NCBI RefSeq assembly: GCF_021869535.1
Contig: NW_026262581.1
Location: 116,526,771-116,590,770, forward strand
From: Mytilus californianus
Lineage: Eukaryota > Mollusca > Bivalvia > Mytilida > Mytilidae
Direction of reading: 5' to 3'
Length of the DNA: 64,000 bases
The notes under the pieces: generated by a model
Seen by the model: only the letters and a program-made list of their open reading frames with translations
Databases searched by the model: none
What the model was told of the DNA's origin: nothing
Shown: piece after piece, positions 12,180 through 24,569 of the stretch
How positions within the stretch are numbered: position 1 is the stretch's first letter
Layout of the letters: every line of letters starts with the position of its first letter
Translations under genes and position numbers: made by a program

Positions 12180-13380
12180 GCCAAGGTCAGTGGTTCTCTC
12201 TAGGTACTCTGGCTTCCTCCACCAATCAGAACTGGCTGCAATGATATAGCCAAGAGTGTTGAAAGTGGTGCTAAACACCGGTGGTTCTTTCTGGGTACTC
12301 TGGCTTCCTCCACCAATCAGAACTGGCTGCCATGATATAGCCAAGAGTGTTGAAAGTGATGCTAAACACCGGTGGTTCTCTCTGGGTACTCTGGCTTCCT
12401 CCACCAATCAGAACTGGCTGCCATGATATAGCCAAGAGTGTTGAAAGTGATGCTTAACACCGGTGTTCTCTCTGGGTACTCTGGCTTCCTCCACCAATCA
12501 GAACTGGCTGCCATGATATAGCCAAGGGTGTTGAAAGTGATGCTAAACACCGGTGGTTCTCTCTGGGTACTCTGGCTTCCTCCACCAATCAGAACTGGCT
12601 GCCATGATATAGCCAAGAGTGTTGAAAGTGATGCTAAACACCGGTGTTCTCTCTGGGTACTCTGGCTTCCTCCACCAATCAGAACTGGCTGCCATGATAT
12701 AGCCAAGGGTGTTGAAAGTGATGCTAAACACCGGTGGTTCTCTCTGGGTACTCTGGCTTCCTCCACCAATCAGAACTGGCTGCCATGATATAGCCAAGAG
12801 TGTTGAAAGTGATGCTAAACACCGGTGTTCTCTCTGGGTACTCTGGCTTCCTCCACCAATCAGAACTGGCTGCCATGATATAGCCAAGGGTGTTGAAAGT
12901 GATGCTAAACACCGGTGGTTCTCTCTGGGTACTCTGGCTTCCTCCACCAATCAGAACTGGCTGCCATGATATAGCCAAGAGTGTTGAAAGTGATGTTAAA
13001 AACCAGTGGTTCTCTCTGGGTACTCTGGCTTCCTCCACCAATCAGAACTGGCTGCCATGATATAGCCAAGAGTGTTGAAAGTGGTGCTAAACACCGGTGG
13101 TTCTCTCTGGGTACTCTGGCTTCCTTCACCAATCAGAACTGGCTGCTGTGATGTAGCCAAGAGTGTTGAAAGTGATGTTAAATACCGGTGGTTCACTCTG
13201 GGTACTCTGGCTTCCTCCACCAATCAGAACTGGCTGCCATGATATAGCCAAGAGTGTTGAAAGTGGTGCTAAACACCGGTGGTTCTCTCTGGGTACTCTG
13301 GCTTCCTTCACCAATCAGAACTGGCTGCCATGATATAGCCAAAAGTGTTGGAAGTGGTGTTAAATACTAACAATCAATCA
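12180..13380 (+). repeat. 91-bp tandem array, 13 units, derived from a SINE-like 3' tail
   Basis: The landmark GGTACTCTGGCTTCCT occurs at 12203, 12294, 12385, 12475, 12566, 12656, 12747, 12837, 12928, 13019, 13110, 13201 and 13292, giving periods of 90 or 91 bp. Each unit has CTCCACCAATCAGAACTGGC, TGATATAGCC, GTGTTGAAAGTG and TAAACACCGGTG. The last unit runs into CAATCAATCAATTGATT, the kind of 3' tail found on widespread invertebrate SINEs; the unit resembles the conserved 3' domain I associate with MetaSINE-type elements (from memory). Three 181-bp dimers alternate between 12385 and 12928. Long frames on both strands are by-products and shift because 91 is not a multiple of three. Confidence 0.95.
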
Positions 13381-14207
13381 ATTGATTTAGTCCGCACAAG
13401 TTCTCTTCACCTACTTCGCTGCTTGTCCTTGCATAGAAAGAGATTGTAAACCTCATCAAACAAACAAATTGGCAATTACGGTAATCAGAGGACTTGAGAC
13501 ACTTTAATGTTAAACACTTGTAGTAAGTGACCAATAGCATACGATTGACCACTTGTGATTTGTTGCATAATTTATATATAGGGCTCCTTTAAGGAACAAT
13601 TTCATAATTTTCCTTTATATAGTAAAATGTAACAATGTTTTTAATATGGCATTGTATGATTCGATTACAATATCCTTGTATTACTTCTTTTAAATCTGAT
13701 AAAGACTATGGTGTTGATGTTCATTAAAGTTAAATGCAGGACTATACAAGTCTAGTTAGTCTTTTCTAGAGGTGTTTTTGTTGAATTCTTTAAAATAGCT
13801 GAAAAAAAAATCAGATTTACTATTTTACACAGTAAAGAGTTTATGATACAAGTAAGACACCAAATTCACTCATAATTAGTGAAGAAGGCTATGGTCTACT
13901 GTCATACTCTTTTTTCACTAAGAATATAAAAAAAAATAGATCTAATATGAATAAATGGAGATATTGATTAAAGGTCATTTAGATAGCAATCCAACAAAAA
14001 AGTTTAAACTAATTCTTTTTCAATATGACCTTGATTTTAGTACTTTTTAATTGTATGAAGGAGGTGGTCCAGGGTTGATAAATTATACTTTTTATAACAG
14101 TATTACAACAACAAAAATTCATTGCTTGTTTAATTAGTGCACATTTTTAAGACACAATGTAAGAAGTTAGATTAGTCACAATCATAGACGGAAAAGACTT
14201 AATTATA
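13381..14207. other. AT-rich stretch, nothing recognised
   Basis: The first 150 bases after the array are slightly less AT-rich but show no coding or repeat signature I recognise. Confidence 0.45.
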
Positions 14208-14240
14208 TGTCTTTTGGTTATCTGTGCCGTTGGGTTGCTA
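14208..14240 (+). repeat. Short family E fragment
   Basis: TGTCTTTTGGTTATCTGTGC followed by CGTTGGGTTGCT matches 53264-53300 and, inverted, 30402-30447. Only about 33 bp is shared, so this is a relic. Confidence 0.5.
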
Positions 14241-14617
14241 TACAATCCTATAACCCCTGTCTTCTTCTATTAATATTAATTATGTTGTATAAATTATATT
14301 GTTAAGGCAAGTTCACAATTTATCCTTGATTACAAGGAAATTAGCAATTGAGTTGCTTAACCATATATTATGTTCTTCCGATTTTTACTTGCTTTTACGT
14401 CACAAATCTTGACATCGTAACAGATAAACCACTTATAGCTGACCACTGATGTTTCCTGTAAGTATGTTATTGACAATATTGTTTATTTAATTGTCTTTTT
14501 TTTATTTTAACCACTATATAGGTACATATGTTATCAATAAATAATTGAAATACACATTGTAAAATAGTTTAACAATAAAGAAACAACACCAAATGGCATC
14601 ATAATGCATATGCTTGA

Positions 14618-14660
14618 ATAGGTGTCTCATTGGCAATCATACCACTTCCTAAATTCATAT
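14618..14660 (-). repeat. Short family A fragment, reverse orientation
   Basis: GGTGTCTCATTGGCAATCAT followed by ACCAC is the inverse of the family A start (GGTATGATTGCCAATGAGAC). The rest of the element is absent. Confidence 0.6.
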
Positions 14661-15161
14661 CATAGCTACTGCCTTCACCTTATGGGAAGCCATTGGACAG
14701 CCACAAATAATGATGATTTGGGATCTTACTACTCAATGGAAGGACTGTGCTGTAGTACACATCTCTTCATCCATCTCAAAACCCTTTTTTATAACCCTAG
14801 ATCTACCTTGCCATATAATAGTCCTGTAATGATTTGACAGAATACTTTACATTAGAGGTGAAAAACCTTAATATACTGCCTGTAAGGTCATTGGCCTTGT
14901 CATTCAATGCAATAAATTGGAAACATAATATCCTTATAGCTTATTTTAATTCACTGAATACCATATTGAGAGCATAAAATTTGTTCCTTACTTAAAATGT
15001 TCTTAAATATGCTTTTAATATTTATTTATAAATCTTAAATGGTATATGACATCTGTCTTTATAACACTTACCTATAATAAAATTAATGTTTATGTTTTTA
15101 AAAATCTCTTATGATGTTTTCTCAAAATTTTGTTTGATGTTAAATTATTTTATAATTATAG

Positions 15162-15281
15162 ATGTCAGGAAGCCAATGGTGTGGTTTACTTTCCAATGAA
15201 CAAGTGACATATAACAGAGATTTGGCGGTTATTGACAAATATGAACATATAAATGAATGTTTTATAGACTTAACAAATTGA
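15162..15281 (+). other. Exon-like segment with a terminal in-frame stop
   Basis: A pyrimidine/A-rich acceptor (TTTTATAATTATAG|ATG) and a consensus donor (|GTAAGT at 15282) bracket exactly 120 bp. One frame is open from an ATG at the first base (MSGSQWCGLLSNEQVTYNRD and on) for 39 codons, but its last codon is TGA, directly before the donor; the other two frames stop early. It could be an untranslated or lncRNA exon, an exon that ends translation, or chance. Confidence 0.22.
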
Positions 15282-15719
15282 GTAAGTTTTATATTATAAT
15301 GTTTTTATTACTTTATGCTCAACTTGGCAGAAACTTGAAGTAGGAATCATTTAAGAAGATCATTAAAGATAGTCAAAGAATTTTTGTTAAACATTTTGAT
15401 AATTACAAATTGGTATGAACCATTTTTCCACTACACATGACATCATTTGTAATCACAAAGACGGTGAAACCTATCTGAAATTAACCCATTTTTGGACTAA
15501 GTACTTTTCTTGAATACAACAGGTATGAATAGAAGGAGACAGGTGCTTTGTTTGAAAAGATTAAATTATATTTCTTGTATGTCCTATTACAAGAGTTTAG
15601 TTAAGACAGATTTTTGGTATATGCATGTTCAGTCTAGATATGTTTCGCTGTATTTGATGTCATTTGCAAAAATCTTTTCACATATTAATTTTTTTCAACA
15701 ACGAGAAAAACTTGTACTG

Positions 15720-16446
15720 TTAAGGTTCCACTTAAGTCAAAATATAGGACACTTCATAAACATCTAAACTTTGCCTGTATTTTCCAACCTATAATGAATA
15801 AAGTCTTACACTTTGAGAACATATGTTCATTTAAACATCCTTAACATATACACACTGTGTAAATTGTAAATAAACTTGAAATTGTTATGTTGTGGTCAAA
15901 CCGGTTCTTGGGGTGAACACTAAATTTTCCAAAAAATCTTGAGGCCTGCAAGACGACTTAATTTGCTTAAAATTGGTATGGATGAATACTGTTACATTTA
16001 ATGCAGGGCAAGCTCATGTTGATTTGTCACATACATATGTTTTAATGGCATATTTGGCCAATTTCTGTATTGTACCATCGATATTCGTTCACCTAAATAC
16101 ATAAAATTATTTGAAACTCGAAAATCATTACATTTTCTGAAAAATCAACATGAGCTTGCCCTGCATTACATATAACAGTATTCGTCCATACCAATTTTAA
16201 ACAAATTAAGTCGTGTCGCAGGCCTCCATACTTTTTGGAAAAGTTAGTGTTCACCACAAGAACCGGTTTGGCCACAACATAACAATTTCAAGTTTATTTA
16301 CAATTTACACAGTGTGTATATGTTAAGTATGTTTAAATGAACATATGTTCCCATAGTTTAGGATTTATTCTTTATAGGTTGAAAAATACAGGCAAAGTTT
16401 AGATGTTTACGAAGTGTCCTATATTTTGACTTTAGTGGAACCTTAA
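15720..16446. mobile_element. Foldback element: two 305-bp inverted arms, TTAA ends
   Basis: The left arm (15720-16025) and right arm (16142-16446) are inverse copies with scattered mismatches; for example CATGTTGATTT against AAATCAACATG at the spacer, and GGTTCCACTTAAGTCAAAAT against the inverse at the outer end. The spacer is 116 bp. The element opens with TTAAGG and closes with CCTTAA, so it can be read as a TTAA target duplication around ends GGTTCC/GGAACC, as in piggyBac-type non-autonomous elements (family knowledge plus inference). No transposase is encoded; short frames are incidental. Confidence 0.9.
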
Positions 16447-16559
16447 AGTTATCTATAAAAGACCCTAGGATTACAAAATATGATACAATTCAAAAGAGAA
16501 GATCCGTTTCCTTATTTAAGCTAATAACATTAGACAAAAAAACAATTACTGCAGACAGC

Positions 16560-16700
16560 AAATGACAATGACTGGACGACAGGCCCCTGACTTGGACTGG
16601 CATTTTGAAATGAGGCTTGTATAAACTTCTTTGAGAGTGCTTTACCATCACCCAACCTGGGAAAGTAACAGTAAAAACACTGAAAAAATACCAGGATGAA
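16560..16700 (+). repeat. Diverged family A fragment
   Basis: It has ACAGGCCCCTGACTTGGACT then CACCCAACCTGGGAAAGTAACA, which parallel the ordered blocks AGGCTCCTGACTTGGGACAG and CCCTAACCTGGGACAGTGGT of family A (39732 and 39800). Divergence is substantial. Confidence 0.4.
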
Positions 16701-16975
16701 ATAATAAAAACATTTTTTTTTAAATTCCTGATTTCTTTGATAAACTTTGGAAGATGGTGATTATTAGTAATATTGTGGCAAACTGTGTACATACACATAA
16801 GTCATGTCATAGTGAAGTTCAACATTTTAGATAGTCTCTGTTATTGCCATAATTTTCAATAAGGCAGAGCTAGTCCTATACATGCTATTATTTGAATTTG
16901 TTATAATGAATGAAAGAGTTTAGTCTTAATTTTTTAGTTTACATTGATTTTTTTTATCAATAAATGGAAACATTT

Positions 16976-17368
16976 AAGGATGTTCGATACTCTTGTTTCT
17001 GACTTTTTGTCAGATATTCGGAATCTTCTTGTTTTATCCATGTAGTTCCAATAAAAATTTATACAGCTAACCCGTACTTTTCTTTTCATAATTTTATAAC
17101 ATATAGTTTTAAAAGCCATTTTTAAAAATCTTATACAATACTTGTTATTTTTTCATTGCTTTTGAGAGAGAAAAGGAGCCAATGTTAATGTATGAACAAT
17201 CTAGAGAAAACCATTTCCCACAAAATTTTCAGTTGATTATATCTCAAAAACAAGGACACGGACATATCATTTTTTTCTGCTTTTTCATTTCCGTTATTTA
17301 AAAACTAACAATTTATAATAGTCTTTTAAAAAAGCTTGTTATTTTGAAATAGAGGATCGAACATCCTT
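16976..17368. mobile_element. 393-bp element with short inverted ends
   Basis: The left end AAGGATGTTCGAT (16976-16988) is the exact inverse of the right end ATCGAACATCCTT (17356-17368). The interior is AT-rich and non-coding. The compact size and matching ends fit a non-autonomous DNA transposon; no target duplication is evident. Confidence 0.7.
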
Positions 17369-17469
17369 CATATGAATTTATATACATTTATGAACACTTA
17401 CAGTTCTATTTCCTGTCAATAGTTATATTTTGGCATTGCACAAGGTCATGTTAAATTGTGTTCTTGGAA

Positions 17470-18360
17470 TTTCTCGACATAGGAATAGTGATCCGGTGGC
17501 GGCAGCGGACACAGCGGTGTTAACAAACTTCTTAAAAGCTTAATATTTCAGAAGGTAGAAGACCTGGATCCTTTATACCTTGTATATAGATGCCTTATGT
17601 TATGAAGTTTCCGTCTGTCATATTTCCATTGTCAAAACCTCATTTTCATGGTTCACTGACTTCTAGAAAAAAAATTAAGATTTTAAGTATTCTTAATTTC
17701 TCTCCTAATATAAGTAAAAGGAGAACTATATTTGGTATGTGTGTACCTTGCAAGGTTCTCATGCCTGTCAGACAGTTTTCACTTGTCCTCGACCTCCATT
17801 CATGGATCAATGAACAAGGTTAAGTTTTTGTGGTCAAGTTCATATCTCAGATACTATAAGCAATAGGTCTACTATATTTGGTGTATGGAATGATTGTAAG
17901 GTGTACATGTCCAACTGGCAGATGTCATCCAACCATGACCTCATTTTCATGGTTCATTGGTCAATCTTAAGTTTTCCTGGTTAAGTTTGTTTCTTAAATA
18001 CTATATGCAATAGGTCAACTATATTTAAAGCATGTAATGATTGTGAGGTGTACATGTCTGTCTGACAGGGTTCATCTGACCTTGGCCTCATTTTCATGGT
18101 TCATTGATCAATGATAAGTTTTCCTGGTTAAGTTTGTTTCTTAGATGTGCAATAGGTCAACTATATTTAAAGCATATTTGGTGTATGGAATGATTGTAAG
18201 GTGTACATGTTTTTCAATTTTTTTTTATCTGATCTTGACCTCATTTTCTTGGATCATGTTAAGTTTATGTGATAGTTGTAATAAAGCTTTATATTTAGGA
18301 CTATCAACATAATATGAATGGTTAGTAAAGAAGGCGAGACATTTCAGCGTGTGCACTCTT
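17470..18360 (+). repeat. Family B element, five internal ~147-bp units
   Basis: The head is truncated relative to 29062: it starts at TCTCGACATAGGAATAGTGA and lacks the GCGAC hairpin. Internal units each carry a TGACCTCATTTTCATGGTTCA-type block, near 17635, 17791, 17937, 18084 and 18237. The tail GACATTTCAGCGTGTGCACT ends near 18360. One frame (17590-17823) is open only because of the repeat. The copy at 29062 has six units. Confidence 0.9.
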
Positions 18361-18419
18361 GTGTTAGTGATTTATGTGATTTGTATCAATCTGATAAGTG
18401 AAGCAGTTGTTGTCGTTTG

Positions 18420-18650
18420 TTTCTAATTATCATAGTTGTTTTGTACACAACCTGTCCTTTGGTTTTCTTGTTTGAATTGTTTTACATTTTTTCATGTCAG
18501 GGCCTTATATAGCTTGCTATGCAATTTGGGTTTTGCTCGTTTTTGAAGGCCGTAAGGTGACCTGTAGTTGCTAATATCTAAATCGTTAGGTCTTTGATGG
18601 GTAGTTGTCTGATTGGCAATCATACCACATCTCCTTATTTTATATTTCTA
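18420..18650 (-). repeat. Family A repeat fragment, reverse orientation
   Basis: In reverse order the family landmarks appear: TTGTTTGAATTGTTTTACAT, GGGCCTTATATAGC, GAAGGCCGTAAGGTGACCT and TGTCTGATTGGCAATCATAC ending at CACATCTCC. It covers roughly the 5' 230 bp of the element. Confidence 0.8.
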
Positions 18651-21525
18651 TGAGTGTATTGTCCTTTAATTGTATCTTCATCGTTGGTATTTGTTTTATC
18701 AACAATCTCTTTTTAATATGAAACATTTTGACTAGGGAAAAAACTGATTCAAACTAGAATAATATTCATTTTGTCTTACTAAAACATTACCATAATAAAA
18801 TTATGATCACTTGATATTAAAAAAAAATAACCCTTTCATAATATCCTGCTTTAAATGAGATTTATAGTTCTGAAGGAAACTGTATTTGGTTTGAATCATT
18901 CTTTTTGTTGAAAATTTTTAATACCTTACCACTTCATGAAGTGTGAATACTCATTTTATTTGTGTGATAAAATTTGATATTTTATATAGAAATTATTTTT
19001 TATAAAACAGGGAAAAAGGTGAATGTTCTAAGATGTAAGTACAACTGTACAAGATTTCCTTGAGTGACTTATGACTGTTGCATTTGTATGCAGAAAATGA
19101 AGAGAGATACAAGCAAGCATTTTTTATAGAAAGATAAAAAGCAAGTAACTATTTATTACGTACAACAAAGTTCACATCAAGTCCATCACAATATGTTATT
19201 CTGACAAACAAAGCAAAGAACTGAAAGTGACAGTTGGGTTGACTTTGACAGAAGGTAAAATTTCATGTGTGGTGAATACAACATGGATTTGGGCTTGAGT
19301 CTAGAATTGTGATTGTATCAATCATTTGATACAGTAAAACGCTACTGTTATATCAGACAAAACACTGATGTTACGCCATGATAAGTCACAATTGCATTGA
19401 CTGGAAAGGTTGCAAGGGACGACCCCTCATCAGATCATCCCTAAAACCTACCACAGAATACTAGAGAAACGTTTTCAATAATTATCCATACAATAGATCA
19501 TATCCTATGCATGTTATTTTAGATGCCTTTGATTACGATCTTTTTTTAAACATATAATTTGGTAACAATGGAGTAGATGCTATAAGAAAACAATTTGTTT
19601 GCGTTCATACCTAGATATTGTTGCATGTCAACAACTATTTTAAGGTTCTTCACATTGTTATAGTACATTAAATGTTTAAAGTTTCATGCATCAAATGAAA
19701 GGTAATTGAACGGAAGATCTTTTGTATATCTTTTGTTTCTATATAAAAAAATAACCTTTTTTGAGGATAAAATTCAGGTGTTAATGAATTTTGGTCTAAT
19801 TAACTTAAAAAGGCAAAAGCAATTAAAACCTTTAAACACAAACAAAAATTTGAAACTGTTTTTATCTACTGTACATCATCTCTGGTATGTACAATAGACT
19901 ATAGTCTGCTAGTTTAAATATTTATATCAAGAATTTTATGGAGAAAAATATACAATTATGCTAAACCAGAGACATATAATACATGTATTACATGTCCTTG
20001 GCTAAACCATCAAATAACATAAATTTTTAAAACTGTCAAACAGATTCTTTAAAACCTATTTCCAGCAGCAACTAATTTAAAAATTTTCTTTAATGATAGT
20101 ATTCACAGAGTTCTTGTTAATGAAACCTTAAAAAAATTGTTTTTGAAGTGGACTTAGAAAAAAAATGATCATTACCATGTAGGTGATGGTAAATGGTCAG
20201 AACTTTTTCTTTACATTAATATGACCATATGGGATAAGTACAGTATCTTCCTTTATCATTTTGTTCAGTCTTTGAATGAATTATTTGTTTAAAGATTTTA
20301 AAAAGGTAGTTAAATTAAATGTAAGATAATTCAATGAATCTTCACTGAATTGAAAAATAGTTGGTTTTGACAAAATTTTGTCATTCATGCTTTCATTTTT
20401 TTTTTTCATGATCATAAGGCTGAATGATTTGTATATCACGCTACTGTTAGTCTGAATGGTAGAGGTAGATGTTGATGATATAGGATGATAGTGGTCTACA
20501 TTGACTTTGGCTATCAGACCAGATCAGATGGGTATCGACTTAAGAAATCATCTGATTCTAAGAGTAGTTCATCCACCAGGTCACTGTGTCACTCAGTATG
20601 TTTAAATAAAATTCTTTTCATTTTAATAGTTCCACACAATGCACTTATTTCTGCATAATGCACTTGAATAAAATATAATTAAGGATAGGAATTCATTATA
20701 AAGCATGATTCTACACTGTTTGACAACCCCAAAACTCATGATCACTTTTTGGGGCAGTAAAATTGAAATCTATGCAATTTTTTAAAAAATATTTTAAAGT
20801 TAACAATATAGATTTTTTTATTTTTACTTTTTTTAGTTTTGCTTACAGAATATATACAAAGTTGTGGTTACTGTGTGCATGTAAAACCTGGAAAATGTGC
20901 AAATTTTTTCAGCATTTCTGTCCATCTGTTAAAACTGCATTGTGTTTAATACTTGACCTTAAGCAAAAATGTTTTCTTAAATGGACATTACTGGTTCATA
21001 GTTGAAACATAAAAATCCTGAAAAAAACATCATGATTTGATTTTATGCTCATATTTGATGATGTATTACAAATGTCATATTTATGGTTAATTTAGATTGA
21101 ACTAGTAAATATCTGTAAACTTGTGTCAAATACACCATTTGAATAGATTTTAAAAGCGTTTGATGTTTTAAGTATATGATAGATTGCAAATGTCAGATAT
21201 TATTCTACTTTAATGGTCAATGAATTGTCTTCACATAAAATAGGTGCAAAATATCAAAGAAAAGGGTTAATCAACCAGAAATGAATTTGTTATACTCTTT
21301 GTTAACATTGTCAAGTATAGAAGAATTAAGAAATAAGCACAGTAAGTGCATTCTAAGAGGGTTTGGTAGAAAGCAGTAAGGAGGAAAGTCTAATATGCTA
21401 ATTAGTTTGCATGGATAATTTCATTCAATTATTTTCTTTATTAAAGAGTTTGACCAAAAAAAGTGTTTCCCCTTGCTAATTTATCATATCACATCGTAAT
21501 AATTAACTTAAACTTGATCTCTGAT
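18651..21525. other. Long AT-rich stretch without a recognised gene
   Basis: No repeat family was recognised. A segment near 20490-20605 has overlapping protein-like frames but no convincing splice sites (see rejected). Small ORFs up to about 80 codons are within chance. Confidence 0.45.
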
Positions 21526-21700
21526 AGAGGGTAAAGGTCTACCTTTCCATGATACTTGAAGATGATTAGGGCCTGCCATTCCTGTACATGCAGAAGCTTA
21601 AATACTCTGAAAAAGGGAAGCCTTTATGCTAAAGAAGTTCTTTGAATGGGGGTCATTGCCTCTCTTTTCTTCAGACTATGAAAGTTTTAATACTCTTTAA

Positions 21701-22150
21701 GGAGGATTAGGGCCTAACCTTCCTTTACATTGTAGGAGTTTTAATACTCTGATGGAGGATTAGGACCTAACCTTCCTTTACATTGTAGGAGTTTTAATAC
21801 TCTGAGGGAGGATTAGGACCTAACCTTCCTTTACATTGTAGGAGTTTTGATACCCTGAAGGAGGATTAGGAACTAACCTTCCTTTACATTGTAGGAGTTT
21901 TGATACTCTGAAGGAGGATTAGGACCTAACCTTCCTTTACATTGTAGGAGTTTTGATACTCTGAAGGAGGATTAGGACCTAACCTTCCTTTACATTGTAG
22001 GAGTTTTGATACTCTGAAGGAGGATTAGGACCTAACCTTCCTTTACATTGTAGGAGTTTTGATACTCTGAAGGAGGATTAGGACCTAACCTTCCTTTACA
22101 TTGTAGGAGATTTGATACTCTGAAGGAGTGTCAGGTCATATCTTTCCTTC
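21701..22150 (+). repeat. 53-bp tandem array, eight units plus degenerate flank
   Basis: GGAGGATTAGG starts units at 21701, 21754, 21807, 21860, 21913, 21966, 22019 and 22072, with a constant 53-bp period; each carries CCTAACCTTCCTTTACATTG and TAGGAGTTTTGATACTCTGA. Related degenerate units extend upstream to about 21535 and one decayed unit follows at 22125. Central units are almost identical while edge units are diverged, the usual result of unequal exchange. Confidence 0.95.
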
Positions 22151-22855
22151 AAATTATCTTGATTTGCTTGAAAAACTCTTTTTTTATCAGTTTACCATAG
22201 TTTACTTGTAACACTAAGAGTTCAGTGTTTATTTAGGTCAGAATTTTGTTTTTCATCTTTTTACAAAATTCAACAGTCATGTAGAGATTTGTTATAATAA
22301 ATTTCTAACTTTTGTATAAATATTAACTAATGACCAGGCCCTTACATTATTGTACATGAGGTAAACACCCATTTTCGGAAAAATCAAATAAATTTCAACA
22401 ACAAAATATCCCCTATATAATGATTAGTTTTAAATATAAAAAGGCAATACAGAGGGTTGCACAGTAAGAGTCGGAAGTTTAAAAAAAGTTACTATGTGAT
22501 CAGAATATGTAATTTTGAATCTTGTTTAGATAGACAAAATAAATCAGGTTAATGTACAACTCTTCTTATATCTAGCCTACTGGTGAATAAAAGCAGATTA
22601 AGACTCTAATGAGACAGTAACCTTACAATGAAAGTTCACAAAAAAAAAATATCTACAATTTTCTGTACAATTTCAATGAGTTTATCTGTAACCCTTTCTT
22701 TGTAATTTTTTATTTGTAAATAAGTATTTATTATTTATTTCTTAAATATATTAAGAGGACTATATACCCATGGTTAAGGAAAGACAAGGAGACACTGTTA
22801 AATGGATGTATGATAGAGCAGTTGTTCGAGTTTACACATTATAGTATATTAAAGT
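22151..22855. other. AT-rich spacer between minisatellites
   Basis: No gene or repeat seen between the 53-bp and the 50-bp arrays. Confidence 0.5.
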
Positions 22856-22859
22856 ATAT

Positions 22860-23545
22860 GTAAGAGTAGTTTGTTAGAGTCTACACCGTATGTTATGTTA
22901 GTCTACTCTGTATGTTATGTTAGAGTCTACACCATATGTTATGTTTGTCTACTCCATATGTTATGTTAGAGTCTATGCCATATGACATGTTAGAGTATAT
23001 GTCATATAGAATATGTTAGAGTCTACACAGTATGACATTTTAGAGTTTATGTCATATAGAATATGATAAAGTCTACACAGCATTACATGTTAGACTATAT
23101 GTCATATAGAAGATATTAGAGTCTACACAGTATGACATGTTAGACTATATGTCATATAGAAGATGTTAGCGTCTACACAGTATGACATGTTAGAGTATAT
23201 GTCATATAGAATATGTTAGAGTCTACACAGTATGACATGTTGGACTATATGTTAGAGAAGATTTTAGAGTTTATGTAGTATGATATTTGGGGTAGATGTT
23301 AGGGTCTACACAGTATGACATGTTGGACTATATGTTAGAGAAGATTTTAGACTTTATGTAGTATGATATTTGGGATACATGTTTGGGTCTACACAGTATC
23401 TTATGTTGGAGTATATGTTAGAGAAGATTTTAGAGTTTACATTGTATGATATGTTAGAGTAGATGTAAGAGTCTACATTGTATAATTTGCTAGAGTCTAC
23501 ATGGTTTGATATTTAAGAATAGATGTTAGAGTTTACACAATTTGG
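22860..23545 (+). repeat. Minisatellite whose period shifts from ~47 to 50 to 83 bp
   Basis: The landmark GTCTACACAG is spaced exactly 50 bp at 23021, 23071, 23121, 23171 and 23221, then 83 bp at 23304 and 23387. Upstream (22880-22990) related units with GTCTACACCGTATGTTATG repeat at about 46-47 bp. Units mix TTAGAGT, ATATGTCATATAGA and GTATGACATGTTAG modules, so the array seems built from recombining sub-modules. Confidence 0.9.
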
Positions 23546-24565
23546 TCAGAGTTAACTATTGCTTATGTCATAGTAATATTTTTATGTGTCATCAGAGAAG
23601 TCTGACCTTCATATTTTATTCTCAATAATGTACCCAATATCAAACTCTTTAAAGTTAAAATATATTAACAAATCTTATGTTGTTTAGTTTTGTTTTCTCT
23701 GATTTCAGTTGAGGTTTTTCTTCTTTGATATTTCTTTGTATTTTCCTAAAAAGAACTTCACAACACTTATTTTGTCATTGAAATGATATGGTCAAACTGA
23801 TTATGAATAGTACACTGCTTGCTTATGGTAGGGTTTCGTTTGTAAGTTCTTAATCTATAGAATACTTTAATGACATATACAACACATCTCCTTTTATTCA
23901 TATATATTATTAAACTATTTGTATACCATTCATTTTCTGTCAGTGAACTGGGTATCATAGGGAACAAAGTAGACAAACAGTAACCATGATTTAAATAATG
24001 ATGTCAATATATTTATGTTTACTATGACTTGTCTCGTAGGAGGACTCACATAGATTCTCATTCATAATAAGATTGTTCACTCATCTGTTAAGTCCGTAAC
24101 ACTTTTATATGTAAATTTGAAGGGACTACTTTTAAGTTAGCCAATCAAAAGGAAGGGGTAGGGTTTGTATAACGGGTATCAGCTACCTATACAGGAAATT
24201 TGATAGTGTTGATCTTAACAGTGATTTATCGATGCTTAACAGTTAAATTTTGACAAAATTCTTTAACTTGACCTTTGAGGTGCATAGAAAAATCTGAATA
24301 TGACCTAGACAAAGTTTAAACACCTATGATTTTGTGGTTTAATAAACAAGTGTGCAAGACTGTAAAATTTAAATTTTGATGACAATTTTTATTCTTTTAT
24401 TTGAATCTTAAAATTATAGGTTGAAGAAGTACATTTAATCCATTGAGGACCTACTTTCCACATAAACCTAAAGAAATATTACCATAGAAATATGAAAATA
24501 AGGATGGTCAATATTAAAACTGATATACATTGAGTTATGATAAAACTTAGAAGTTTCTATGTACA
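23546..24565. other. AT-rich spacer, nothing recognised
   Basis: No coding or repeat signature identified between the two minisatellites. Confidence 0.5.
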
Positions 24566-24569
24566 TATA

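Noticed and set aside
12153-13314. Overlapping frames of 60-135 codons on both strands
   Set aside because: They follow the 91-bp array and switch frame from unit to unit; no single protein is maintained.
20490-20605. Two overlapping protein-like frames, one with DLRNHLILRVVHPPGHCVTQ
   Set aside because: Acceptor sites are poor and two competing frames are equally open, so coding cannot be argued.
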